DNA of 64,000 nucleotides. It comes from Roseomonas sp. GTDB taxonomy: Bacteria; Pseudomonadota; Alphaproteobacteria; Acetobacterales; Acetobacteraceae. Below the pieces are notes generated by a model. It was given only the letters and a program-made list of their open reading frames with translations, did not search any database and was not told the origin of the DNA. Position numbers and translations under genes: made by a program. Below, in pieces: positions 1-7,768 of the stretch. The stretch is taken from NCBI GenBank assembly GCA_020249505.1, contig JADCFN010000016.1, positions 1 through 64,000 on the forward strand, read 5' to 3'. How positions within the stretch are numbered: position 1 is the stretch's first letter; every line of letters starts with the position of its first letter.

Positions 1-140
1 GCCCCATTCGAGCCTTGACGGGCAGACACCGGACGAGGCCTATTTTACCGCGCTGCCATCAATTCCGATGGCGGCCTAACCAAGGTAGGAATACACTTAG
101 GAGACGCCCAGGAACTGTTCAAACAAACCGAGCCACCTCT
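1..140 (+). mobile_element. Right end of an IS3-type insertion sequence (cut by window edge)
   Basis: The first 79 bases end an IS3-family transposase. They are followed by about 60 non-coding bases finishing near 140 with a stretch that resembles the terminal inverted repeat of this family (117-140, GTTTGTTTGAACA on the complement, running into a CCACCTC end). At 141 the sequence switches abruptly to IS256-type transposase on the other strand, so 140/141 is the likely insertion junction. The left part lies outside the window, so completeness cannot be judged. Confidence 0.6.
2..79 (+). pseudogene. IS3-family transposase OrfB, C-terminal end (partial)
   Basis: The frame starting at base 2 reads PHSSLDGQTPDEAYF and stops at TAA 77-79. 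The sequence HSSL-G-TPDEAY is the hallmark close of the rve integrase core of IS3-family OrfB transposases. Only about 25 residues are present because the window begins inside the gene. Whether the rest is intact cannot be seen. Confidence 0.7.
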
Positions 141-248
141 CTCCGAAAGCGCCTTCTTTAAATCATCAATCAGCCCGCCCTTGGCGAATAAGTCCTGCGG
201 CTCTCGTCCAGCCAGAAGCTAATCCAGTAACGCTTTGTCGATTGCCAT
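141..248 (-). pseudogene. IS256-family (mutator) transposase, N-terminal fragment with a stop codon
   Basis: From ATG 248-246 the minus strand reads MAIDKALLD-stop-LLAGREPQDLFAKGG and continues into LIDDLKKALSE. This matches the N-terminus of IS256-family transposases, in which the stop position (TAG) is normally a glutamine codon, so a single C-to-T change explains it. The frame ends at the junction with the IS3-type end. About 35 residues of a protein that is usually near 400 aa remain, so it cannot be functional. Confidence 0.7.
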
Positions 249-306
249 ATCAATGGGTCCTTTCATTCCATCCATATGACCCCGCGCACAAAATTACGGA
301 TAGGGC
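141..306 (-). mobile_element. IS256-type element, 5' remnant
   Basis: Read on the minus strand, this piece holds an element end near 306 (TCCGTAATTTTGTGCGCGG, the sort of terminal repeat seen in IS256-family elements) followed by the start of a mutator-type transposase. It is cut at 141 by the IS3-type end. On its other side, at about 307, IS1182-type transposase sequence resumes on the plus strand. The arrangement suggests nested insertions. Confidence 0.55.
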
Positions 307-723
307 CGCTTTGCTACCGAAGCCAATTTGGCCGCCATGGCAGATCGCGGCATCAGGGCCTATCTCACGCCCGGCCGCATCAGGCACGGCGAGACCGATC
401 CCACAGCCGGGCGTGTGCTCAAACGAAAGCCCTGATGCAGGCAATGGCTGACAAGATTAGACGTGCTGGGCGACGTAGCCGATATCGGCTGCGAAAACAC
501 ACCGCCGAACCGGTATTCGGTCAGATCAAGCAGCCCAGAGGCTTCCGACAATTCCTCCTCCGAGGGCTCAACCAGGTCAGAGGCGAATGGGCCATGATCT
601 GCACCGCCCACAACATCCTCAAGCTCTACAAAGCAACAGGATAAACAAAGGGGGACACGCAGCAGAAACCTTGCTGGGGTCAACGTGAAAAAAAGGCCGA
701 CGGCCATTAACAGACAGGCTCCT
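307..723 (+). mobile_element. IS1182-type element, 3' remnant
   Basis: This stretch contains the C-terminal third of an IS1182-type DDE transposase and a non-coding tail ending near 723 in CAGACAGGCTCCTAG, which resembles the terminal repeat of such elements. The upstream part is replaced by the IS256-type remnant. Immediately beyond 723 lies the interrupted minus-strand reading frame 725-846, so 723/724 is the probable original insertion boundary. Confidence 0.55.
310..644 (+). pseudogene. IS1182-family DDE transposase, C-terminal remnant with frameshift
   Basis: Two frames are needed to read this. The first (in phase with 337) gives TEANLAAMADRGIRAYLTPG and runs to a stop after LKRKP. The second (in phase with 276) gives HTAEPVFGQIKQPRGFRQF and then RGEWAMICTAHNILKLYKA, ending at 644. 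The EPVFGQIK...RGFRQFLLRG...GEWA-ICTAHN block is typical of IS1182/DDE_Tnp_1-type transposases. A frameshift near 420-440 separates the halves and the N-terminus is missing, so this is a dead remnant. Confidence 0.75.
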
Positions 724-724
724 A

Positions 725-846
725 GGCGTTGCGTGCAGATAGATTTTACGCAGGTCGAGAGCGCCTGTTTGCTGATCAATGGCATCACACTCAATGTAGA
801 CACCGGCTTCAAAGGAGATATCCGCCTTGAAAGTTTTCTCATTCAT
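725..846 (-). pseudogene. 5' stump of an unknown gene cut by the IS1182-type end
   Basis: A minus-strand frame begins at ATG 846-844 behind a good ribosome binding site (GGGAGG, about 6 nt upstream). It reads MNEKTFKADISFEAGVYIEC and continues for about 40 residues to LRKIYLHAT. It then runs into the CTAGGAGCCTGTC terminal repeat of the IS1182-type remnant. The strong start signal and sudden end suggest a real gene truncated by insertion. I do not recognise the protein. Confidence 0.4.
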
Positions 847-898
847 ATGAACGCCTCCCTTTGGCTGACTGGTCCCGCCGAGAGGACCGAACAATTCG

Positions 899-1078
899 TT
901 AGCGCATCGTCATACCTACCGTAAGCGCCAGCGCGCCGAGCAGGTTGTGAATGGCCTCATATTAGCGGGCTAGCTCAAGGGATTTCTGTAGCGCCTGCTG
1001 GTTGGCATGCATCACAAGACCCTGTGCGGTACCGGCCAGTTTGACGCGCACATAGGCACGGCAGGCAAGGACCTGCTG
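899..1078 (-). pseudogene. Nitroreductase-like (Acg-type) C-terminal remnant
   Basis: One minus-strand frame reads QQVLACRAYVRVKLAGTAQG and then LVMHANQQALQKSLELAR, a stop (TAA at 964-962), then YEAIHNLLGALALTVGMTMR and a final stop at 901-899. The pattern of an AYVR-V-L--TA-GL-M---QAL block resembles the C-terminal part of Tat-exported nitroreductase-fold proteins. The in-frame stop and a further stop just upstream (near 1090) show decay. The assignment is from memory of the family pattern and is moderate at best. Confidence 0.4.
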
Positions 1079-1310
1079 CCCGCCCTAAGCCGACCGCCAA
1101 ACCATCGGAAACACCTCACTATCCATCGCTACTCCATGCGGCGGTGCGGTCACGTCGGCACGCTTCAGCTAAATCACCACGATCGCCTCAGCAGGTCGGC
1201 CCGAAGGAAACACAAGCCTATCGCACAGCAAAGCAAAGGGCGGGAGGCTCTTTTGCCCTCCCACGCGTGATGAGCTTGCTTTTTTTTATGGCGCCTGTGA
1301 TTCTCGCCAC

Positions 1311-2090
1311 ATGAATTTTCCGAAGCAGCCCGTGGATGCCGGACAACCCTTGGCCGGCCCCCTTTTTAGCATCTGTACGCTTGTGACCAACCATGCGGAG
1401 TATACCGCGATGGTCCAAAGCTTTGTATCCCGTGGCTTTACTACTGAAACCACAGAGTTTCTCTACCTTGACAATACGATCAAGAATGATTGGGACGCAT
1501 TTCAAGGCATCAAGCGTTTTCTACTCATGGCCCGTGGAACCTATATAATTGTTTGCCACCAGGATATTCGCCTGCTTTCTGATGACCGGGAAATCCTAGA
1601 AAAACGATTGATGGCGCTTGACGCAAGCGACCCTAATTGGGCTTTGGCAGGTAATGCGGGAGCGATGCAGGATGGTTTCCTGGTAACGCGTATCTCAGAC
1701 CCGCATGGCGACGATCAGCGATGCGGTAATTTCCCAGCGCAAGTTGTAAGCCTAGATGAGAATTTCATCGTTATTCGGCGCGATGGAATGCCAAGCCTTT
1801 CTTCTGGACTCAGCGGCTTTCACCTTTATGGGACTGACATGTGCCTACAGGCGCGTTGCGCTGGCCGAACCGCCTGGGTAATTGATTTTCATTTGCGTCA
1901 TTTAAGCGCGGGCAGTGTGGATCTCAGCTTTCATAAAGCGCAGCGCTCCCTTGAGTCACATTATGATCAAATCCTCAAAAAACCTTGGGAGATACGCACC
2001 ACATGCACAAAACTATTGCTGGGGGGCGGCGGTTTTCGGCGGTGGCTCGCACGTCGGCGATTGAACCGGAGACTATTGAAAGGTAAGTGA
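1311..2090 (+). CDS. Glycosyltransferase-like protein of uncertain substrate
   Basis: A 259-aa protein. Residues about 19-60 (PLFSICTLVTNHAEYTAMVQ, then TEFLYLDN) look like the first beta-strands of a GT-A fold. A D-x-R-like segment follows (CHQDIRLLSDD, about residues 78-90), and HLYGTDMCLQA near residue 180 resembles the acceptor-side D-x-C region of family-2 glycosyltransferases. The tail is very basic (WLARRRLNRRLLKGK). No clear ribosome binding site precedes the ATG. Base composition is lower in GC than the genes to its right, and it stands alone beside IS remnants. It was therefore probably acquired with surface-polysaccharide functions now lost. The substrate cannot be inferred. Confidence 0.55.
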   Translation: MNFPKQPVDAGQPLAGPLFSICTLVTNHAEYTAMVQSFVSRGFTTETTEFLYLDNTIKNDWDAFQGIKRFLLMARGTYIIVCHQDIRLLSDDREILEKRLMALDASDPNWALAGNAGAMQDGFLVTRISDPHGDDQRCGNFPAQVVSLDENFIVIRRDGMPSLSSGLSGFHLYGTDMCLQARCAGRTAWVIDFHLRHLSAGSVDLSFHKAQRSLESHYDQILKKPWEIRTTCTKLLLGGGGFRRWLARRRLNRRLLKGK

Positions 2091-2125
2091 GTTTGCCTCG
2101 CGGTTAAGCGCGCCAATTTAATTTG

Positions 2126-2332
2126 TCACTTCGCCCGCTCCAACGTAGCGCGCGCAAGCGCCAAGGCTTCGCGCAGCAAAGCAATATCTCCAAGCTGGTT
2201 GGCGAGAATCAACACTAACGCTGCATTCAAATCAGCACCTTGGCTCTCCGTCAGGCCGCGTTGCGCTTCGATAATGGCGCGATAAGCGGCATCGGGGTCG
2301 ACGAATCGCGCGCTCGTATCAAGCGCAGTCAT
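2126..2332 (-). CDS. Small DUF2783-type protein, possible coupling protein for the flavin monooxygenase
   Basis: A 68-aa, largely helical protein (FVDPDAAYRAIIEAQRGLTE near residues 10-30) of the DUF2783 type. Its ATG overlaps the stop of the upstream flavin monooxygenase by 4 nt, so the two are translationally coupled. In the 3-hydroxyphenylacetate pathway of Pseudomonas putida U a large flavoprotein (MhaA) needs a tiny partner (MhaB), and the product is homogentisate. The same large-small pairing beside hmgA makes this a candidate MhaB-like partner. That role is inferred from context; I cannot confirm sequence homology to MhaB. It is the last gene of the seven-gene aromatic unit. Confidence 0.65.
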   Translation of the reverse strand: MTALDTSARFVDPDAAYRAIIEAQRGLTESQGADLNAALVLILANQLGDIALLREALALARATLERAK

Positions 2333-3891
2333 GCGGCACCTGCCTTGGCAAGCGCAGCTGCCACAACATCTTGCGTTACCTGATGAAACCGCGCCGCCAC
2401 GTGGCGATCCGGCCGGATAAGATAGGCTGCGCCGGGGGTCAACGCGAACCGCTCAATCAAAATCCTATCTTTTTCATGAACGTCAATCACGGGCAGCCCA
2501 TCAATCCCATCAGTGTCGCTAACATTACGGCGCCAGAGCAGCGCAAAATCATGCCGTAACCCCTCACTGAGATAGCCATCGCCCAAAGGCGCATCCGGAA
2601 TGGGCGTGCCGGGTGAAGGGCCAGCAGCCCAAGGCTGCTCATCAGGCGTGGACAAGGGACTATCCTGATAGACGGTGGGCAAGGAAAGCCGGCCGGAATT
2701 GACAAATCGCCTACCGAATTCTGTCAGCCGCGCCAACGCTAGCGCCGCATTGCGAAAGCGGGCCTCCGTCCTGTGGCGGGGCGCGATAAAATCGGTGGCA
2801 CGCGTAGAATTCAGGATATTTTCATCAGCTGCTTCGGAACGTTCTTGATCATAGCTCGCGATCAGCCCTGCCCTGCCCCGCAACGTAGCAGCGAGCTTCC
2901 AGCCGAGATTATCCGCATCCTGCACGCCGGAATTGGCGCCGCGTGCCCCAAAGGGGGAGACTTGATGCGCCGCATCGCCCGCAAAAATCAGCGCGTCATG
3001 CACAAAGCGTTCAAGCCGCCGACATTGAAAACGATAGATGGAGATCCATTCAAGTTCGAAATCAGCATGCCCCAACATGCGTTCAATGCGCGGGCGCACC
3101 ACTCCGGGCTGCCTTTCATGTTCCGTATCTGCCTCCGGCGAAAGTTGCAGGTCAATCCGCCAGATATCATCGGGCTGCTTATGCAAAAGGCAGGATTGGC
3201 CTCCATGAAAGGGTGGATCAAACCAGAACCAGCGTTCTACCGGAAAAGGCGCGGTCATGCGCACATCGGCAATCAGGAATTGATCCTCAAACTCCTCACC
3301 GATGAATTCAAGGCCTAGCATGGCGCGCATCGGCGAACGCACTCCATCACAGGCAATGACAAAACGCGCATCAAGACGGTAAGGCCCGTCAGGTGTTTCA
3401 ATGGTAAGCTCTGCGCCATCCTGGTGGTGCCGGATGCCGCTGACGCGATTGAGCCAGCGCAGATCAATACCCAAGGCCTGTGCGCGATCCACCAGGAATT
3501 TTTCCGCATAATATTGCTGCAAATTGATGAAGGCGGGCATTTTATGGCCGGCTTCCGGCAGCAGATCGAACTGATAGAGCTGGTCTTCACCCTGAAATAC
3601 CTTGCCGATATTCCAGCGCACGCCCTTTTCCAGCATGGGCGCGGCACAGCCAAGCCGATCCCAGATTTCAAGCGTACGCTTGGCAAAGCAAATGGCGCGT
3701 GAGCCCTCACCGATCCGGTCCTGATCATCCAGCAGCACGCACTCAATCCCGCGCAGCTTGAGATCGATGGCAAGCGTCAGCCCAACCGGCCCCGCGCCAA
3801 TGATCACGACCGGATAGGATGCGGGTGTGGCCCGCGCCTGATCCGCATGGCGGTGATAGGCGAAACGCGCGAAGGGTTCGGCTGTCTTCAT
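2329..3891 (-). CDS. FAD-dependent aromatic hydroxylase (MhpA/MhaA-like)
   Basis: A 520-aa class A flavin monooxygenase. The N-terminal FAD dinucleotide-binding motif is GAGPVG (residues about 32-37), the DG motif is CDGVRS near residue 186, and the GD motif GDAAHQVSPFGARG near residue 305 closes the FAD site. Overall layout and length fit the MhpA/PheA/TfdB family, which inserts one oxygen into hydroxylated aromatics using NAD(P)H. The start overlaps the MBL-fold gene stop by 4 nt and the end overlaps the DUF2783 gene by 4 nt. Placement in one operon with hmgA suggests that the product is homogentisate, with 3-hydroxyphenylacetate as a plausible substrate. Other phenolic acids are possible. 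Confidence 0.8.
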   Translation of the reverse strand: MKTAEPFARFAYHRHADQARATPASYPVVIIGAGPVGLTLAIDLKLRGIECVLLDDQDRIGEGSRAICFAKRTLEIWDRLGCAAPMLEKGVRWNIGKVFQGEDQLYQFDLLPEAGHKMPAFINLQQYYAEKFLVDRAQALGIDLRWLNRVSGIRHHQDGAELTIETPDGPYRLDARFVIACDGVRSPMRAMLGLEFIGEEFEDQFLIADVRMTAPFPVERWFWFDPPFHGGQSCLLHKQPDDIWRIDLQLSPEADTEHERQPGVVRPRIERMLGHADFELEWISIYRFQCRRLERFVHDALIFAGDAAHQVSPFGARGANSGVQDADNLGWKLAATLRGRAGLIASYDQERSEAADENILNSTRATDFIAPRHRTEARFRNAALALARLTEFGRRFVNSGRLSLPTVYQDSPLSTPDEQPWAAGPSPGTPIPDAPLGDGYLSEGLRHDFALLWRRNVSDTDGIDGLPVIDVHEKDRILIERFALTPGAAYLIRPDRHVAARFHQVTQDVVAAALAKAGAA

Positions 3892-4772
3892 ACTGTGGCG
3901 CTTGATAAAGGCAGCACCATGCCATCGCGCCCCACCACCAAAGGCCCGGCATAATGCGCGCGCACCGCTTCAATCCAATGCTGTTCAGTGACCAAAGGAT
4001 CATCGGCGGGCACCAGGTGATTGAGCGCGAGCAGCCCGATACCCGCCTCCGCCGCAATCCGCCCAACATCTTCCGCGAGTGTATGGCTATCCAGTAAATG
4101 CTGCTTCAACCGCGTCCCATTGCCAACGCGCGCCACGAGCCGATCAACGCCTGGCTCATAAATCGCTTCATGCACCAGAATATCCGCGCCACGTGCAAAA
4201 GCAGCGAGTGGCGGGAAATAGGTGGTATCGGCTGAAAAAACGACGCTACCACCGCCATGGTCAAACCGCAGCGCGAAGCAATCCGTGACGGGCGGATGCT
4301 TGACGCGCAAGGCCGAAACTTTGACACCCGCATCAGAGAAGACCTCACCATCGGTAAATTCCAGCACTTCCACCAAGCGGGCGAGATCAGGCCGGCCTTC
4401 ATCTTCAATGCGGATCGCGATGTCATAGGAAAGCGAGGCAAGGAAGCCCTGCCAGACAGCGCGCGTGCCCACCGGCCCATGCACCACCACCTTTTCCTTC
4501 AAGCCAGCCGTCCAGGCGGTATGGATTAGTGGCCCCATTTCCAACACATGATCGGAATGCAAATGGGTGATGATGATGTTGCGCAATTCGGGCAAGGGCA
4601 TTCCCACTTCCACCAAGCCGCGCGTCACACCCAGTCCGCAATCAATCACATAAGGATGGCCACCAATCACCAATAAATGCGCGGTAGGCGAAGGCCCGCC
4701 CTTGCGAATGGCAGGACCACCCTTGGTGCCCAGCAGCACCAGCCGATCCTGATTGGGCGGCATCACATTCAT
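3888..4772 (-). CDS. MBL-fold metallo-hydrolase (RNase Z-like branch)
   Basis: A 294-aa metallo-beta-lactamase-fold protein with the zinc motif THLHSDH (about residues 69-75), FSADTTYF near residue 180 (second-metal aspartate) and a C-terminal LNHLVP histidine. I chose ATG 4772-4770 (MNVMPPNQDR). It lies 1 nt after the hmgA stop with a GGTGAG just upstream, whereas a longer frame to 4868 would run far into hmgA. Its reaction is unknown. MBL proteins of this kind often hydrolyse lactones, thioesters or phosphodiesters, and the setting suggests a step on an aromatic-acid intermediate. The end overlaps the hydroxylase start by 4 nt. Confidence 0.8.
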   Translation of the reverse strand: MNVMPPNQDRLVLLGTKGGPAIRKGGPSPTAHLLVIGGHPYVIDCGLGVTRGLVEVGMPLPELRNIIITHLHSDHVLEMGPLIHTAWTAGLKEKVVVHGPVGTRAVWQGFLASLSYDIAIRIEDEGRPDLARLVEVLEFTDGEVFSDAGVKVSALRVKHPPVTDCFALRFDHGGGSVVFSADTTYFPPLAAFARGADILVHEAIYEPGVDRLVARVGNGTRLKQHLLDSHTLAEDVGRIAAEAGIGLLALNHLVPADDPLVTEQHWIEAVRAHYAGPLVVGRDGMVLPLSSATV

Positions 4773-4773
4773 C

Positions 4774-6108
4774 TCACCAGGCCTGTTTCTTTTTGGGGTT
4801 AAAGCGCTTTGGCAAATCATCCCAACAGCGGATGTAATTCCTTTGCAAGCTGGGCAGCTTCGCCGCATGGGCCGTCACGCGCTGCGGGAAGCGCGTTTCA
4901 AACATGAAGGCCATGGTGCCGGTCAACTTCACCGGCTTCAGTTCCGCGTTCAACGCATGTTCAAACACCGCCGCATCAGGCCCATGGGGCAGCATTTGAT
5001 TATGCAGCGAAAACCCACCCGGTACGAAGCCTTCGGGCTTCGCATCGTAAACGCCATAGATCAGGCCCATGAATTCACTCATGACATTGCGATGATACCA
5101 GGGCGGGCGGAAGGTATTTTCCGCCACCATCCAGCGTTCCGGAAAAATGAGGAAGTCAATATTGGCCGTGCCTTCCTCCCCAGAGGGCGATGTCAGTACG
5201 GTAAAAATCGAAGGGTCGGGATGGTCAAAGGAAATCGAACCAACCGCCGCATAACGCCTGAGATCATATTTATAGGGGTAGTAATTCCCATGCCAGGCAA
5301 CAACATCCAGAGGCGACTGGCCAATCTCGGTCAAAAAGATATCGCCACCCCATTTTACGAAAAGCTTTGATGGCGCGTCGTCATCCTCATAAGCGGCGAC
5401 GGGGGTCAGGAAGTCGCGCGGATTGGCAAGGCAATTCGCGCCAATCGGGCCGCGATTGGGCAGAGTGAAGGCCCCACCATAATTTTCGCAGACATAGGCA
5501 CGTGCTGGCCCATCCGGGATTTCGCAGCGAAAAATGATGCCGCGCGGGATGACGCAAATCTCACCCGGTTCAATCTCAATCACGCCGAATTCCGTACAGA
5601 AACGGAGCCGTCCCTGTTGCGCTACAATCAGCAATTCGCCATCGGCGTTGCAGAAATACTCGCGCTGCATGGACCGGGTGATGCAAGCAATATGCGCGGC
5701 CATGCCGATTTGGGTGTCCGAATCACCCGCTGTCGTGATGGTGGTGAGGCCTTCGACAAAACTGACGCGCTTGCGCGGCATGGGCGAAGGATCCCAGCGC
5801 ATTTGCCCCAGCATGGGCTGGCGTTCGGCGACATTGGGGGCGGTACGAATCAGGCCCGGATCAATCGCGCGATAGAAGCCGGAATGTTTTACACTTGGGC
5901 GAATGCGATAAAGCCAGGACCGTTCATTCTTGCCATGCGGCGCGGTGAAAGCCGAACCGGAAAGCTGTTCCGCGTAAAGCCCATAGTTGCACTTCTGCGG
6001 CGAATTGCGCCCGATCGGCAGCGCATCGGGCAGCGCTTCCGTCTCAAAGGAATTGCCGAAGCCGGACATATACGCTGGCGCAGTCATGGGCGGTTTGGGC
6101 TTCGGCAT
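4774..6108 (-). CDS. hmgA: Homogentisate 1,2-dioxygenase
   Basis: A 444-aa protein, the normal size for the family. It opens the ring of homogentisate to 4-maleylacetoacetate with a non-haem iron. The N-terminal block [19 protein letters not shown] and the internal [12 protein letters not shown]...[12 protein letters not shown] pattern are diagnostic. The C-terminal iron ligands are visible as a histidine in WYHRN, the glutamate in SEFMG and the histidine in LPHGPD. The ATG at 6108 follows GGAGTAGAATC. An upstream in-frame ATG at 6135 would overlap the preceding gene and lacks this signal. Neither fumarylacetoacetase nor maleylacetoacetate isomerase is present in the window, so the lower pathway must be encoded elsewhere. 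Confidence 0.95.
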   Translation of the reverse strand: MPKPKPPMTAPAYMSGFGNSFETEALPDALPIGRNSPQKCNYGLYAEQLSGSAFTAPHGKNERSWLYRIRPSVKHSGFYRAIDPGLIRTAPNVAERQPMLGQMRWDPSPMPRKRVSFVEGLTTITTAGDSDTQIGMAAHIACITRSMQREYFCNADGELLIVAQQGRLRFCTEFGVIEIEPGEICVIPRGIIFRCEIPDGPARAYVCENYGGAFTLPNRGPIGANCLANPRDFLTPVAAYEDDDAPSKLFVKWGGDIFLTEIGQSPLDVVAWHGNYYPYKYDLRRYAAVGSISFDHPDPSIFTVLTSPSGEEGTANIDFLIFPERWMVAENTFRPPWYHRNVMSEFMGLIYGVYDAKPEGFVPGGFSLHNQMLPHGPDAAVFEHALNAELKPVKLTGTMAFMFETRFPQRVTAHAAKLPSLQRNYIRCWDDLPKRFNPKKKQAW

Positions 6109-6127
6109 GATTCTACTCCGGCGCGGA

Positions 6128-7105
6128 TCAATCAACCTTGGCGCCGGAAATGCGGACCAGTTCCGCCACGCGCGGCATCTCGGCAGCGAAGAAAGCCGCG
6201 AATTCCTCGGGCGTGCTGCCGACCGGTTCGTAGCCGAGGGATAGCACGCGTTCGCGTATCTGCGGGTCCTTCAACCCTGCCGCCAAGGCTTGCGACATGC
6301 GCTGCACCGCGGCAGGCGGCGTGCCCGCGGGGGCAAAGGCACCAAGCCAGGATGAAAACTCATAGCTCGGCACCACCTCCGCCACCGCCGGCACATCCGG
6401 AAATTCCGGCGAGCGCTGCGACCGCGTAATCGCCAATGCCCGCACCTGATCGGCACGGATTTGCTGTACGGTTTCCACAATGGGTGAAAACACGATGTCC
6501 ACGCGCCCGGCCACCAGATCCGTCATGGCTGGCGCCCCACCGCGATAATTGATGTGCGTGAATTGTACCTGCGCCAGATGCTCAAACAGGGCAGCGGCGA
6601 AATGCTGCGAAGACCCTGCCCCGGCCGTACCGACATTGACCCGCCCCGGATTGGCGCGCGCAAAGGCCACCAAATCAGCAAGGCTGCGTGCCCGAAAACC
6701 CGGATGCGCCACCAGCATGTTCGAACTTTTCACAAACAGCGACACCGCCGTGAAATCCTTCACCGGATCGAAGGGCAGGTTGCGATAAAGCGCCGCATTC
6801 ACTGCCTGCGACCCCATGGAGGCGACCACCAGCGTATGCCCATCCGGCGCGCTGCGCGCCACATGCTCGGTCGCGATATTTCCCGCCGCACCCACGCGGT
6901 TTTCCACTACGGCAGGCTGAGGCAGCGCCGCCGATAGTGCCTGCGCCATCAGCCGGCCAGTGGTATCCGTGGACCCGCCAGCGGCGAAGCCCACCACAAG
7001 CCGAATAGGCCGGCTTGGCACCCATTCCGCGCCTTGCGCAGCGGCACCGCGCATCATCAGCGGCGTAGCCGCCATGCCTGTCATCAGGCTCCGACGATTG
7101 ATCAT
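6128..7105 (-). CDS. Bug/TctC-type periplasmic solute-binding protein
   Basis: A 325-aa exported binding protein of the tripartite tricarboxylate transporter (Bug) family. A Tat-like leader ([20 protein letters not shown], ending AAAQGA) precedes the mature domain, which shows the family signature [20 protein letters not shown], then [19 protein letters not shown] and [20 protein letters not shown]. The start is supported by GGGAGGGAACATC before ATG. It sits between pcaG (24 nt) and hmgA (19 nt) in the aromatic operon, so it likely binds an aromatic or dicarboxylic acid. No TctA or TctB permease gene is in the window. It must borrow a permease or act as a sensor. Confidence 0.9.
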   Translation of the reverse strand: MINRRSLMTGMAATPLMMRGAAAQGAEWVPSRPIRLVVGFAAGGSTDTTGRLMAQALSAALPQPAVVENRVGAAGNIATEHVARSAPDGHTLVVASMGSQAVNAALYRNLPFDPVKDFTAVSLFVKSSNMLVAHPGFRARSLADLVAFARANPGRVNVGTAGAGSSQHFAAALFEHLAQVQFTHINYRGGAPAMTDLVAGRVDIVFSPIVETVQQIRADQVRALAITRSQRSPEFPDVPAVAEVVPSYEFSSWLGAFAPAGTPPAAVQRMSQALAAGLKDPQIRERVLSLGYEPVGSTPEEFAAFFAAEMPRVAELVRISGAKVD

Positions 7106-7129
7106 GATGTTCCCTCCCCTCTTTTATTA

Positions 7130-7762
7130 TCACACGTCGAAGAAAACCGTCTCCGCCGAGCCCTGCAAATGGATATCGAAGACATAGGTATTATCAGCGC
7201 CATTCACCCGCTGCGCGATCAGCGTCTTGCGCCTTCCTGGCTGTTCGATCAGGCGTAGCACCGGGTCTTCCGCATTTGCCGCTGCCTCATCTTCAAAGTA
7301 TAGCCGTGTAAGCAGCCCAAGATTGATGCCGCGTGCCACGATCCAAACCAGGATATGGGGCGCAAGTCTGCCCTCCCCATGCCGACGCGGCACGCGCCCC
7401 GGCTTGATGCTGTTGAAAGACCATGTGCCCGTTTCAAAATCCGTCCCCGTGCGCCCCCAACCGCGAAAAGCCGCATCGCGCGGCCCCGGCCCCTGATCCG
7501 CCGGATGGTTGAAACGGCCAAAGGAATCCGCCTGCCAGATTTCGACCAAGGCATCGCGAATCACCGCGCCGGTGCCATCGAAAATCCGTCCTTCGATACG
7601 AATGCGCTGACCTTGGACTTCAGAGCCAAGCGTGATGGAACCCAAATTGTTTTCGAAGATATCGAAACCGGCCTGGCGCGGGATCAGGCCAATATGCACA
7701 AAGGGTCCCGCGGTTTGAGAAGGCGTTTCAGGCAAATGGCCAAGCGCATCGGGCGTGATCAT
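7130..7762 (-). CDS. pcaG: Protocatechuate 3,4-dioxygenase, alpha subunit
   Basis: A 210-aa intradiol dioxygenase subunit. It contains TPSQTAGPFVHIGLIP near residue 12, the conserved GRIFDGTGAVIRDALVEIWQ strand region and the NSIKPGRVP loop. As in known alpha subunits, the four iron ligands are not conserved here; they are supplied by the beta subunit. With PcaH it forms the (alpha-beta)n-Fe(III) enzyme that cleaves protocatechuate to 3-carboxy-cis,cis-muconate in the beta-ketoadipate pathway. It starts 6 nt after pcaH. The later genes pcaB, pcaC and pcaD are absent from this window. Confidence 0.93.
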   Translation of the reverse strand: MITPDALGHLPETPSQTAGPFVHIGLIPRQAGFDIFENNLGSITLGSEVQGQRIRIEGRIFDGTGAVIRDALVEIWQADSFGRFNHPADQGPGPRDAAFRGWGRTGTDFETGTWSFNSIKPGRVPRRHGEGRLAPHILVWIVARGINLGLLTRLYFEDEAAANAEDPVLRLIEQPGRRKTLIAQRVNGADNTYVFDIHLQGSAETVFFDV

Positions 7763-7768
7763 GGCGGT

